Positions 1-6,547 of a DNA stretch of 18,925 nucleotides are shown in pieces. Origin of the DNA: JAAFIP01 sp043777795 (GTDB lineage: Bacteria > Pseudomonadota > Gammaproteobacteria > Burkholderiales > Burkholderiaceae_C); assembly GCA_043777795.1 (NCBI GenBank), contig JAYWHJ010000303.1, forward strand, positions 1 through 18,925, given 5' to 3'. The position numbers were made by a program, and so were the translations under genes. The notes beneath the pieces are model-generated. The model saw only the letters and a program-made list of their open reading frames with translations. It did no database searches and had not been told where the DNA came from. The first letter of the stretch is position 1. The number at the start of each line of letters is the position of its first letter.

Positions 1-238
1 CAGCGCGGTTTTCGACAATGAAGGTTTGACCGAAGGCTTTGGACAACTCAGGCGCGATGGCGCGTGCCAAGATATCAGTGGTGCCGCCAGGTGCAAAAGG
101 CACCACAATTTTGACCGGCTTGTTGGGCCACGCGCTTTGCGCCAAGGCGTAAGGCGCAGTGCTGGATGCTGCTAAAAACGCAGCAGCTTGGGCAAAAGAA
201 TAGAGCGCTGAGCGGCGATTTGATTTAAAAATAGGCAT
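1..238 (-). CDS. Bug/TctC-family periplasmic binding protein, 5' part only
   Basis: The first 79 codons of a tripartite-tricarboxylate-transporter binding protein (Bug family); the rest runs off the left edge. The product begins MPIFKSNRRSALYSFAQ, has a hydrophobic Ala-rich signal ending in ALAQ, then SAWPNKPVKIVVPFAPGG and TTDILARAIAPELSKAFGQ. The 'PxKPVxIVVPFxPGGxTDxxAR' block is the family hallmark. Such proteins bind organic acids in the periplasm, often without a dedicated membrane partner nearby, so the ligand cannot be named. The ATG at 236-238 has no clear Shine-Dalgarno sequence. The same family recurs at 926-1921, suggesting local duplication or clustering of Bug genes. Confidence 0.9.
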   Translation of the reverse strand, partial: MPIFKSNRRSALYSFAQAAAFLAASSTAPYALAQSAWPNKPVKIVVPFAPGGTTDILARAIAPELSKAFGQTFIVENRA

Positions 239-284
239 GTCGTTGTTTCAAAAAATAATCAATTTATTCCCAGGAGTTTCGACT

Positions 285-374
285 GTGAAGGCCGCAATCA
301 ATCTGCTGACCAAGCTCTGGGCAAAGTGCGAACGGATTGTCTTGGCAGATGATAGCGCGCATCTAGCCCAATAA
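285..374 (+). CDS. possible 29-codon small ORF with a good ribosome binding site
   Basis: A GTG at 285 is preceded by AGGAG (272-276) at an 8-nt spacing and opens a 29-codon frame starting MKAAINLLTKLWAKCERI and ending in TAA at 372-374. It lies in the leader region upstream of the divergent Bug gene. I do not recognise the peptide. It could be a chance ORF. The only support is the ribosome-binding-site spacing. Confidence 0.15.
   Translation: MKAAINLLTKLWAKCERIVLADDSAHLAQ
348..360 (-). promoter_or_regulatory. promoter-like element shared by both Bug genes (copy 1)
   Basis: The minus strand reads GCGCGCTATCATC here, and the identical 13-mer lies at 1949-1961 upstream of the second Bug gene. 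TATCAT resembles a -10 hexamer. No convincing -35 is visible. If it is a promoter the leader of the first Bug gene would be about 100 nt. Confidence 0.3.
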
Positions 375-399
375 GGGCCGCAGGGATGACCATTCATAG

Positions 400-822
400 T
401 TAACCCCTAGGGGCTGGTCTGCTGAACGTTGGCAACTGCACCCGCAAACGCTCCCCTACGCGCAAACCCAGCGCGCTGGCCAATGGGTTGACGTGGCTGA
501 CCACGCCGTCGTCGTAGCTGCTCCGCGCCTGCCCAATGCAGGCACTGGTATGCGCTACTGTGCAGGCGGCCAAGCCGTGCTGTTGCAAAAAATCCAGCGC
601 TGCAATACCTGCGGCATCTTTGCCCACACCCGCGTCGTTGAACACGCTCAGCAGCGGCCGTGCGGCCAGCGCGTAGCGCGCTGAACTGATGCCGCCGTGC
701 GAGCCGCTCACTGCAGTGCAGCCCGCATCGCGCGCGCTCAGCTCGGTGATGGAATCGACAATGCAAAGGCGTGTGTGGGAGTGCATGGAGGCATGCGAGA
801 TCAATGGGTGGTCAGATTGCAC
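400..822 (-). CDS. conserved protein of unknown function, 140 aa or slightly shorter
   Basis: No signal peptide or membrane segment is seen. The composition is that of a real protein: an ordered run IVDSITELSARDAGCTAVSG, then SHGGISSARYAL, a VFNDAGVGKDAAGIAAL segment, and TSACIGQARSSYDDGVVSHV. The SHGG, FNDAGVG and DDGVVSHVN motifs match my memory of an uncharacterised family found beside Bug-type binding proteins in Burkholderiales; no function is known to me. Start choice is open. The longest frame uses GTG at 822, while ATG at 786 (13th codon) would give 128 aa; neither has a clear Shine-Dalgarno sequence. It lies between two Bug genes on the same strand, downstream of a terminator, so it probably has its own promoter. 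Confidence 0.6.
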   Translation of the reverse strand: MQSDHPLISHASMHSHTRLCIVDSITELSARDAGCTAVSGSHGGISSARYALAARPLLSVFNDAGVGKDAAGIAALDFLQQHGLAACTVAHTSACIGQARSSYDDGVVSHVNPLASALGLRVGERLRVQLPTFSRPAPRG

Positions 823-828
823 AATGAA

Positions 829-874
829 TAATAGTGCTGCTGGCGCGATTTTTTATTGCGCCAGAGGCTTAAAA
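829..874 (+). repeat. dispersed repeat, degenerate copy 1
   Basis: Contains AATAGTGCT followed by ATTTTTTATTGCGCCAGAGG, matching the outer parts of the copies at 12781 and (reversed) 13115, but lacking the AGCTGCTCCCGCAAT core. CTGGCGC (840-846) and GCGCCAG (858-864) form a 7-bp inverted repeat. Confidence 0.5.
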
Positions 875-902
875 CACAAAAAAGGCGACCGTAGTCGCCT
901 TT
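871..902 (-). terminator. Rho-independent terminator of the second Bug gene
   Basis: A perfect 9-bp stem, AAAGGCGAC at 881-889 against GTCGCCTTT at 894-902, with a 4-nt loop. It is followed on the minus strand by a T-rich tract (TTTGTGTTTT). It lies 24 nt after the stop codon of the gene at 926-1921. Confidence 0.9.
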
Positions 903-925
903 GTCACACCGCGTTGGCACGCAGC

Positions 926-1921
926 TTAGTCTGCGTACACGCCAGCAGCCTTGATGATCGGGGTCCACTTGGCGATCTCGGAGGCCACAAACTTTTTGTG
1001 CTCTGCACCTTCGACGCGTTTGTCAGAGATGATCACCGCGCCCAAGCCTTCTTGCTTCTTGATGAACTCGGGATCTTTCAGAGCTACTTTCAGCGCATCG
1101 CTGATTTTCTTTTGGGTAGCCGCAGCCATGCCTTTGGGGGCATACAGGCCGTGCCAAATGCTTACTTCCAGGCCTTTAAAGCCAACTTCTTGGAGTGTGG
1201 GCAGGTCTTTCAGTGCCGGAGTGGCCAAGCGCTTGGACGTGGTCACGGCGTACGCTTTGACTTTTTTGCCTTCGATCTGGCTGGTGGTCGACGTGGTTTG
1301 GTCGCACATCACGTCGATCTGACCACCGATCAGGTCGGTCATGGCAGGGGCAGTGCCTTTGTAGGGCACGCCGGTCATGTCAATTTTCATGGCGTTTTGC
1401 AGCATCAGGCCACACAGGTGTGAAGCCGAGCCAATGCCAGCGTTGCCAAGGTTGATTTTGTCCTTGTTGGCGTTGGCCCAAGTAGCGAACTCGCTGAAGT
1501 TGTTGGCCGCCAAGCTAGGACGCGCCACCACCGTCATCGGCACTTCGTTGATCATGCCCAGATACTCAAAATCGCTATCTACCTTGAAAGGAATGTTGCG
1601 CAGCAGCACCGGCATGGTGGCCATGCCAATGTGGTGCACTAACAGGCTATGACCATCCGCTGTGGCTTTGGCAATCTTGTTAGCGCCAATAGAGCCGCTG
1701 GCACCGGCAACGTTGTCCACGACTACGCTGGTACCCAAAATTTTAGTCATTGCAGCGGCCAGGTCACGCGCTACGCGGTCGGTAGGGCCGCCCGCGGCAA
1801 AGGGCACTACCAAAGTTACCGGCTTATCCTTGACGGGGAAGTCTTCGGCGTGGGCGCTGCCCGCGGCGGCCACGAGGGCCAAAGTGGCGCTGGCCAAGAT
1901 ACTGAGGGTACGGATCGACAT
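926..1921 (-). CDS. Bug/TctC-family tripartite tricarboxylate transporter binding protein
   Basis: 331 aa, the normal length for the family. A cleavable signal peptide covers residues 1-25 (ends GSAHA|EDFPVK). The mature part has the family blocks KPVTLVVPFAAGGPTDRVAR, the VVVDNVAGASGSIGANKIAK segment near residues 66-85 and VPYKGTAPAMTDLIGGQID in the middle. It is predicted to be a periplasmic solute-binding protein for a carboxylic acid. No TctA/TctB membrane genes are in the window, which is usual for the many orphan Bug proteins of Burkholderiales. ATG at 1921 is supported by AAGGAG with a 7-nt spacing. A strong terminator follows, and a TATCAT promoter-like element and a palindrome (1981-2000) lie upstream. 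Confidence 0.95.
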   Translation of the reverse strand: MSIRTLSILASATLALVAAAGSAHAEDFPVKDKPVTLVVPFAAGGPTDRVARDLAAAMTKILGTSVVVDNVAGASGSIGANKIAKATADGHSLLVHHIGMATMPVLLRNIPFKVDSDFEYLGMINEVPMTVVARPSLAANNFSEFATWANANKDKINLGNAGIGSASHLCGLMLQNAMKIDMTGVPYKGTAPAMTDLIGGQIDVMCDQTTSTTSQIEGKKVKAYAVTTSKRLATPALKDLPTLQEVGFKGLEVSIWHGLYAPKGMAAATQKKISDALKVALKDPEFIKKQEGLGAVIISDKRVEGAEHKKFVASEIAKWTPIIKAAGVYAD

Positions 1922-1948
1922 GAGAAAACTCCTTGAAAGTTAGGCACG

Positions 1949-1961
1949 GATGATAGCGCGC
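1949..1961 (-). promoter_or_regulatory. promoter-like element shared by both Bug genes (copy 2)
   Basis: Minus strand GCGCGCTATCATC, identical to 348-360. The presumed -10 TATCAT would place the transcription start roughly 20 nt before the ATG at 1921, a sensible leader length. The -35 is not obvious. Confidence 0.35.
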
Positions 1962-1980
1962 TAGCGCATAGGTGACGTAA

Positions 1981-2000
1981 CGGGAAATACGTACTTCCGG
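1981..2000. promoter_or_regulatory. 20-bp imperfect palindrome, possible operator
   Basis: Dyad centred on ACGT: CGGGAAATAC / GTACTTCCGG, with 8 of 10 positions paired. It sits between the divergent Bug gene (start 1921) and the rhodanese-like gene (start 2143), just upstream of the Bug promoter-like element. The cognate regulator is unknown. Confidence 0.4.
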
Positions 2001-2142
2001 ATGACGAGTTTGGGTAAAAACCCTATACTTTTCAAGGACTTAGCAGCTTATGCCTTGAGGCTATGTGCTTGTGACTTCTTTGTATTGGACTCTCTGTCCA
2101 GGCCTGCGTACAGTGCAGGCTCTTACCTCACATTTGCCCACC

Positions 2143-2706
2143 ATGCACCGTTTGACCCACACCCTTGCCGTAGTTTGCCTGTCCGCCGCCAGCGCCCTGT
2201 GCAGCCTGCACGCCAATGCCAATGCCAATGGCCATGAGGCGGTGTCTGCGGATGCGGCCGCACAAGCTTTGGCGCACGGCGCTACCGTGGTGGACGTGCG
2301 CAGTGCCCAAGCCTATGCCCAAGGCCACTTGCCCGGCGCCGCGCTTTTACCTCAAGATGCCGCCCGCCAAAGCGTGGCCAAGCTAGAACGCCTGCTGTCT
2401 GATGTAGGCATAGACCTGTCACGCACCGTGCTGGTAGTGGGCGAGCCAGGCGATGCCAACGCGCAGGCGCTGTGGCAGACCCTGAGCACCTACGCCACAG
2501 GCCGCGTGCTGTGGCTAGTAGGCGGGACCACAGAATGGCAAATGACTGGCCGCCCACTCAGCACCCACGTGGCATTGGCCAAAGCCGTGCCGCAGCATTT
2601 GGTAGCTTTGCAAGCCGAGCCAGTGCACACGCGCATGGCCGGTCATGGCTTGCGTGCCAGCACCGCTCTCGGGAGTGCCGTGCGTGTGAGCGCCGCAGGC
2701 CGTTAG
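2143..2706 (+). CDS. exported rhodanese-fold protein without the catalytic cysteine
   Basis: 187 aa from ATG 2143. This start places a signal peptide first (MHRLTHTLAVVCLSAASALC, cleavage near HANANA). An upstream GTG at 2065 would add 26 residues ahead of the signal and is less likely, although 2143 has no obvious Shine-Dalgarno sequence. A single rhodanese domain follows: VDVRSAQAYAQGHLPGA is the typical DVR-Y-x-GHIPGA block. The strand that normally carries the active-site Cys (VVYCxxGxR) reads VLVVGEPGDANAQALW, with Gly in place of Cys. WLVGGTTEWQMTGRPLS matches the conserved C-terminal GG-xxxW-xxxG block. It is probably periplasmic and non-sulfurtransferase; its role is unknown. It is convergent with the PaaK-like gene, with repeat copy 2 between them. 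Confidence 0.85.
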   Translation: MHRLTHTLAVVCLSAASALCSLHANANANGHEAVSADAAAQALAHGATVVDVRSAQAYAQGHLPGAALLPQDAARQSVAKLERLLSDVGIDLSRTVLVVGEPGDANAQALWQTLSTYATGRVLWLVGGTTEWQMTGRPLSTHVALAKAVPQHLVALQAEPVHTRMAGHGLRASTALGSAVRVSAAGR

Positions 2707-2710
2707 CCCT

Positions 2711-2753
2711 TTAAAGTATTGCGGGAGAAGCTACTAATTTAGTAGCTATATGT
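2711..2753 (-). repeat. dispersed repeat, copy 2
   Basis: Core TATTGCGGGAGAAGCTACTA (reverse orientation), starting five bases after the rhodanese-like stop codon. It contains a perfect 8-bp inverted repeat AGCTACTA-ATT-TAGTAGCT at 2729-2747. It lies between two convergent genes. No T-tract makes it an ordinary terminator. Confidence 0.8.
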
Positions 2754-2771
2754 CCTCGCGCAGCGCTCAAA

Positions 2772-4025
2772 TCACTTGTAGCTGCGCGCATCCTCAATCA
2801 CCTTGCCATCGTTGGGCAAAGTGCCCGCGCCCACCAGCTCCACGTCGCCGCGCAGCTTGGTGACGTCGCGAATCGCCTCGGCCAGCTTGGCTTGCAGGCC
2901 TTCGCTGTGCGCCGTAGTTTCTACTTTCAGTAGCATGGCGTCGTTGGCCATCTCGCCGCTCACCACAAGGCGCGCTTTGGCGACCTCGGGGAAGCGCTTG
3001 GCGATTTCGGCCACTTGGCCGGGGTGCACAAACATCCCGCGAATTTTGGTGGTTTGGTCGGCGCGGCCCATCCAGCCTTTGATGCGCGTGTTGGTGCGGC
3101 CCGTGGGGCAGTGGCCGGGCAACACCGCAGTCAAGTCGCCGGTGCCAAAGCGAATCATGGGGTAAGTCGGGTTCAGCGTAGTGACCACCAACTCCCCCAC
3201 TTCGCCTTCGGGTACCGGGTCACCTGTGCCGGGACGAACGATCTCGACGATCACGCCTTCGTCCAGCACCAGGCCTTGGCGGGCGCTGGTCTCATACGCG
3301 ATAGAGCCTACATCCGCAGTGGCAAAGCACTGGTACACGTCGATGCCACGCTCGGTAAACCAGTCGCGCAAGCTAGGTGTGAACGCCTCTCCGCCGACCA
3401 TGCCTTTTTTAAGTGTGGGCAGTGCCACACCCATCTCTGCCGCTTTTTCGACAATGATCTTCAAAAAACTGGGGGTGCCGATGTAACCCGCTGGTTGCAG
3501 CTCGGAAATGGCTTGTACCTGCTGCTCGGTCTGGCCTGTGCCGCCTGCAAACACGGTGCAACCCACGGCGTGCGCGCCCGTTTCCATCATCGAGCCTGCG
3601 GGCACAAAGTGGTAGCTAAAACAATTGTGAATCAGCTCGCCTGGCCGAAAGCCTGCTGCGTAAATGGCGCGGGCGATGCGCCAGTAGTCTTTGTAAGAAC
3701 CGTCTGGCTCGTAAATTGGACCAGGACTGGCAAATACCCGCGGCATGTGCGCACCGTAGCCTACAGCGCTGAAGCCGCCAAACACATCTTTACCCGCAGC
3801 GCGGCCAGCCTTTTGCCTGTCGTGCAACTCGCCTTTGCGGGTTACCGGCAGCTTGGCTAGCGCAGCGCGGCTGGTGATGCTCTGGGCATGCACGCCTTGC
3901 AGCGCATCGCGCATGGCGGCGGAGCGCTGCTGGGCGTGCGCAATGTGCGCAGGCAGCGCGGCCATGTGGGCAGCCTCGCGCGCGGCAGGCTCGCGGGTTT
4001 CTAAATTATCGTAAAACTGACCCAT
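2772..4025 (-). CDS. PaaK-like (phenylacetate-CoA ligase family) adenylate-forming enzyme
   Basis: 417 aa. ATG at 4025 is preferred over GTG at 4028 because AAGGAG lies 6 nt before it. It belongs to the phenylacetate-CoA ligase branch of the AMP-binding superfamily. Recognisable parts are VYQCFATADVGSIAYE (A5-like), YPMIRFGTGDLTA (A7), GRADQTTKIRGMFVHPGQV (A8, typical of PaaK) and LPNDGKVIEDARSY near the end with the probable A10 lysine. The canonical SSGTTGxPT P-loop of PaaK is absent: the corresponding region reads PRVFASPGPIYEPDGS. It is expected to be cytoplasmic, forming an acyl-CoA or at least an acyl-adenylate from the imported acid. It is the last gene of the transporter operon, separated from livF by 136 nt containing repeat copy 3. 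The substrate is unknown. Confidence 0.88.
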   Translation of the reverse strand: MGQFYDNLETREPAAREAAHMAALPAHIAHAQQRSAAMRDALQGVHAQSITSRAALAKLPVTRKGELHDRQKAGRAAGKDVFGGFSAVGYGAHMPRVFASPGPIYEPDGSYKDYWRIARAIYAAGFRPGELIHNCFSYHFVPAGSMMETGAHAVGCTVFAGGTGQTEQQVQAISELQPAGYIGTPSFLKIIVEKAAEMGVALPTLKKGMVGGEAFTPSLRDWFTERGIDVYQCFATADVGSIAYETSARQGLVLDEGVIVEIVRPGTGDPVPEGEVGELVVTTLNPTYPMIRFGTGDLTAVLPGHCPTGRTNTRIKGWMGRADQTTKIRGMFVHPGQVAEIAKRFPEVAKARLVVSGEMANDAMLLKVETTAHSEGLQAKLAEAIRDVTKLRGDVELVGAGTLPNDGKVIEDARSYK

Positions 4026-4052
4026 CACCAGCTCCTTTTTGCCAGATTTATG

Positions 4053-4108
4053 ACTATATATTTCATAGCTGCTCCCGCAATATTCTATTGGGCTAGAGGG
4101 CTAAAACA
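4053..4108 (+). repeat. dispersed repeat, copy 3, inside the operon
   Basis: ATAGCTGCTCCCGCAATATT followed by CTATTGGGCTAGAGGGCTAA, the fullest form of the element. It lies between livF and the PaaK-like gene, so it should be transcribed as part of the operon mRNA. Confidence 0.85.
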
Positions 4109-4161
4109 CTTAAAAATTCAGATTCAAAAGGTACGACGCGGTGTACACCACGCCACCCTAT

Positions 4162-4998
4162 TTAAGCCAACCAACGCTTTCTGCGCTTGTAGCTCTTCAC
4201 ATCCTTAAAGCTCTTCTTCTCTCCGTCACCACCGCCGGTACCGAGGTAAAACTCTTTCACATCTTCGTTGGTGGCCAGCTCTTTGGCCGGGCCGTCCATC
4301 ACGATGCGGCCGCTCTCCATGATGTAGCCGTAGTCCGCGTAGCGCAGCGCCATATTCGTGTTTTGCTCGGCCAACAAGAAAGTCACGCCTTCTTTGGCGT
4401 TCAGATCTTTCACAATCTCAAACACCTCTTCCACAATCTGTGGCGCCAAGCCCATGGAAGGCTCGTCCAGCAGCACCATGGTGGGGTTGGCCATCAGCGC
4501 GCGGCCAATGGCGCACATCTGCTGCTCGCCGCCCGAGGTGTAGGCCGCCTGGCTGGTACGACGGGTTTTCAGACGCGGAAAGTAGTTGTACACCTTCTCC
4601 AGGTTGGCGGCAATTTGCGCTTTGCTTTTGACGGTGTAGGCCCCCGTCAACAGGTTTTCTTCAATCGTCAGGTGGGCAAAGCAGTGGCGCCCTTCCATCA
4701 CCTGCACCACGCCGCGCTGCACCAGGTCAGCGGGGCTTAAATTCTCAATGCGCTCACCGCGCAGCTCGATGCTGCCTTTGGTCACCGCGCCGCGCTCGCC
4801 GGAGAGTAGGTTGCTAATGGCGCGCAGGGTGGTGGTTTTACCTGCGCCGTTGCCACCTAGAATGGCGACAATGCCGCGCTCGGGTACTTGCAGTGATACC
4901 CCTTTGAGCACCAAGATCACATGGTTGTAGATCACCTCAATGCCGTTGACATTGAGGACGATGTTGGGGGCTGCGGCGGGAGGGGTCTTGGTTTCCAT
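4162..4998 (-). CDS. livF: branched-chain-type ABC transporter ATPase, LivF-like
   Basis: 278 aa from ATG 4998; a TTG at 5022 would add 8 residues but has no ribosome binding site. Walker A is GGNGAGKTTT, the signature is TSGGEQQMCAIGRALM (T for the usual L), Walker B is MVLLDEPSMGL, and the switch region reads LLAEQNTNMAL, as in LivF. It pairs with the LivG ATPase at 8650-9432 to drive the LivHM permeases. It is longer than the roughly 235 aa of typical LivF: there is a short N-terminal extension and a C-terminal tail of about 25 residues rich in Lys and Arg (DGEKKSFKDVKSYKRRKRWL). The gene follows the binding-protein gene after an 85-109-nt gap containing two hairpins. Confidence 0.93.
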   Translation of the reverse strand: METKTPPAAAPNIVLNVNGIEVIYNHVILVLKGVSLQVPERGIVAILGGNGAGKTTTLRAISNLLSGERGAVTKGSIELRGERIENLSPADLVQRGVVQVMEGRHCFAHLTIEENLLTGAYTVKSKAQIAANLEKVYNYFPRLKTRRTSQAAYTSGGEQQMCAIGRALMANPTMVLLDEPSMGLAPQIVEEVFEIVKDLNAKEGVTFLLAEQNTNMALRYADYGYIMESGRIVMDGPAKELATNEDVKEFYLGTGGGDGEKKSFKDVKSYKRRKRWLA

Positions 4999-5058
4999 CT
5001 TGGGTTCTCTGGCTAGTTCCAAAGGCAGCGCCCTGTGCGTGCAGCGCTGCGTTTGGAA

Positions 5059-5082
5059 CTAGCGACTCTGTCGAGTCGCTAG
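5059..5082 (-). other. intra-operon hairpin 2 downstream of the binding-protein gene
   Basis: Perfect 10-bp inverted repeat CTAGCGACTC / GAGTCGCTAG with a 4-nt loop. It is not followed by a T-run on the minus strand, so it looks like an mRNA-stabilising or partial-attenuation hairpin rather than a full terminator. Confidence 0.7.
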
Positions 5083-5090
5083 GGGGTTTA

Positions 5091-5112
5091 CTTAATTTGC
5101 AGGCAAATTAAG
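5091..5112 (-). other. intra-operon hairpin 1 overlapping the binding-protein stop codon
   Basis: Perfect 10-bp inverted repeat CTTAATTTGC / GCAAATTAAG with a 2-nt (effectively 4-nt) loop. The stop codon TAA of the binding-protein gene lies inside the stem. Only 8 nt separate it from the second hairpin. Confidence 0.65.
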
Positions 5113-6439
5113 ACTGGCAGTCCGCGCCATCACGGCGGGTCAGCTTCTTCTCGGCAGCGTACTTGTCAGCAGCGGCCTTGACCATCGGGTTGATGATCTG
5201 CTCGTCGCCTTGCAGCCAGTCAGAGGTCCAGTTGAACTTGGTGCCGTCCCATGTGTGCACGCGTGCATATGCCGCGCCCATATGGTCTTTGCAGCTAGTG
5301 GAGATCGGGCGCATCACGCCTTTAAAGCCCAGTGCATCGAGCTTGGCTTGGGTCAGATTCAGGTTCTCGTAGCCCCAGCGCGCTTGCTCGCCGGTCATGA
5401 CCTTGCCTTTGCCAAAACGCTCTTGTGCAGAGCGCACGCCCTCTACCGCAAACATAGCTGCTTGCAAGCCGCGCATGTACAGCACTTGGCCGACTTCGTC
5501 TTTCGGGCCCGTGCCCTGGCCTTTGCCGTGCACCATGCTCAGGATGTCTTTGACCACTACAGCATTGGGTTCTGCGCCGTGTTGCATCATGATGGCGTTG
5601 TAGCCCTTGGCACCTTCGGCCACGTCTTTCACGTCCGGCTCAGCTCCAGCCCACCACACGCCGTACATTTTGTCGCGCGGGTAGCCAGTGGCTTGCGCTT
5701 CTTTCAGCGCTGTGGAGTTCATCACGCCCCAGCCCCAGTTGAGCACGTAGTCGGGCTTGTTTTGGCGAATCTGCAGCCAAGTGGCTTTTTGCTCCACACC
5801 AGGGTGCGTCACAGGCAGCAGGCTCAGTACAAAGCCGTGCATTTTGGCGCGCTCTTCCAGCAAAGGAATAGGCTCTTTACCAAACGGTGAATCGTGGTAG
5901 ATCAATGTGATTTTCTTGCCCTTGAGCTTGTCAAAGCCGCCTTCTTTTTTGGCGATGTGCTGGATCAAGGTGTCAGCGGCCACCCAGTAGGTGCCAGACA
6001 GCGGGAAGTTCCACTTGAACACGCCGCCGTCAGCTGACTCGCTGCGGCCGTAGCCTGCGGTGATCAAGGGAATCTTGTCGCCGGGGGCTTTTTCGGTCAA
6101 TGCAAAGGTAATGCCGGTAGACAAAGGCTGGAACACCGTCGCACCACCATTTTTGCCTTTCAGGCGCTCGTAGCATTCCACGCCACGGTCGGTAGCGTAG
6201 CCGGTCTCGCACTCTTCAAACGAGACCTTCACGCCGTTGATGCCGCCCTTGGCGTTGACCAGCTTGAAGTAGTCGGCCATGCCGTTGGCAAAGGGTACGC
6301 CGTTAGGTGCGTAGGCACCAGTGCGGTACACCAGCATGGGAAAGAATTGCTCTTTGGTCTGGGCCAAAGCGGTGGTTGCCACCGAGGCCAAGCCTGCGGC
6401 TGCCACGATGGCGGCCACTGTCAGTTGACGAAGTTTCAT
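5108..6439 (-). CDS. ABC transporter periplasmic substrate-binding protein (Liv/HAAT type)
   Basis: 443 aa from ATG 6439, chosen because GGAG lies 7 nt upstream and the signal peptide then starts the protein (MKLRQLTVAAIVAAAGLASV, ending TTALA|Q). The longer frame from 6475 would add 12 residues before the signal. The mature part has type-1 periplasmic-binding features: FFPMLVYRTGAYAPNGVPFA, then GMADYFKLVNAKGGINGVKV, and a later KKITLIYHDSPFGKEPIPLL lobe-crossing segment. It is longer than LivJ (about 345 aa mature), as in family members thought to bind aromatic or fatty acids rather than amino acids; the ligand here is inferred only from the flanking CoA ligases. It sits in the middle of the operon between livM and livF. 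Confidence 0.93.
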   Translation of the reverse strand: MKLRQLTVAAIVAAAGLASVATTALAQTKEQFFPMLVYRTGAYAPNGVPFANGMADYFKLVNAKGGINGVKVSFEECETGYATDRGVECYERLKGKNGGATVFQPLSTGITFALTEKAPGDKIPLITAGYGRSESADGGVFKWNFPLSGTYWVAADTLIQHIAKKEGGFDKLKGKKITLIYHDSPFGKEPIPLLEERAKMHGFVLSLLPVTHPGVEQKATWLQIRQNKPDYVLNWGWGVMNSTALKEAQATGYPRDKMYGVWWAGAEPDVKDVAEGAKGYNAIMMQHGAEPNAVVVKDILSMVHGKGQGTGPKDEVGQVLYMRGLQAAMFAVEGVRSAQERFGKGKVMTGEQARWGYENLNLTQAKLDALGFKGVMRPISTSCKDHMGAAYARVHTWDGTKFNWTSDWLQGDEQIINPMVKAAADKYAAEKKLTRRDGADCQS

Positions 6440-6547
6440 AGTCTCACTCCAAAAAAGGTTAAACACAAAATACACACTTACTCAACGCTCGAACCATCAA
6501 TTCAGAAGTCAGTGTTTGCGAGCATTCAAACACCGCAAATTTTTCTT

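Noticed and set aside
689..1423. Long plus-strand ORF (244 codons) opposite the second Bug gene
   Set aside because: Its second half is antisense to the clear Bug coding sequence and its composition is His/Gly-rich shadow-like; no family is recognised.
2011..2030. GGGTAAAAACCCTATAC element resembling the half-site near 11450-11470
   Set aside because: The similarity is limited to GGGTAAA and an inverted CCC; not enough to claim a shared operator.
3015..3860. 281-codon plus-strand ORF opposite the PaaK-like gene
   Set aside because: Antisense shadow of a well-supported gene, with no recognisable domain or ribosome binding site.
6512..6533. 7-bp inverted repeat between livM and the binding-protein gene as a terminator
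   Set aside because: Stem is AT-rich and short, the loop is 8 nt and no T-run follows; kept only as a note under livM.
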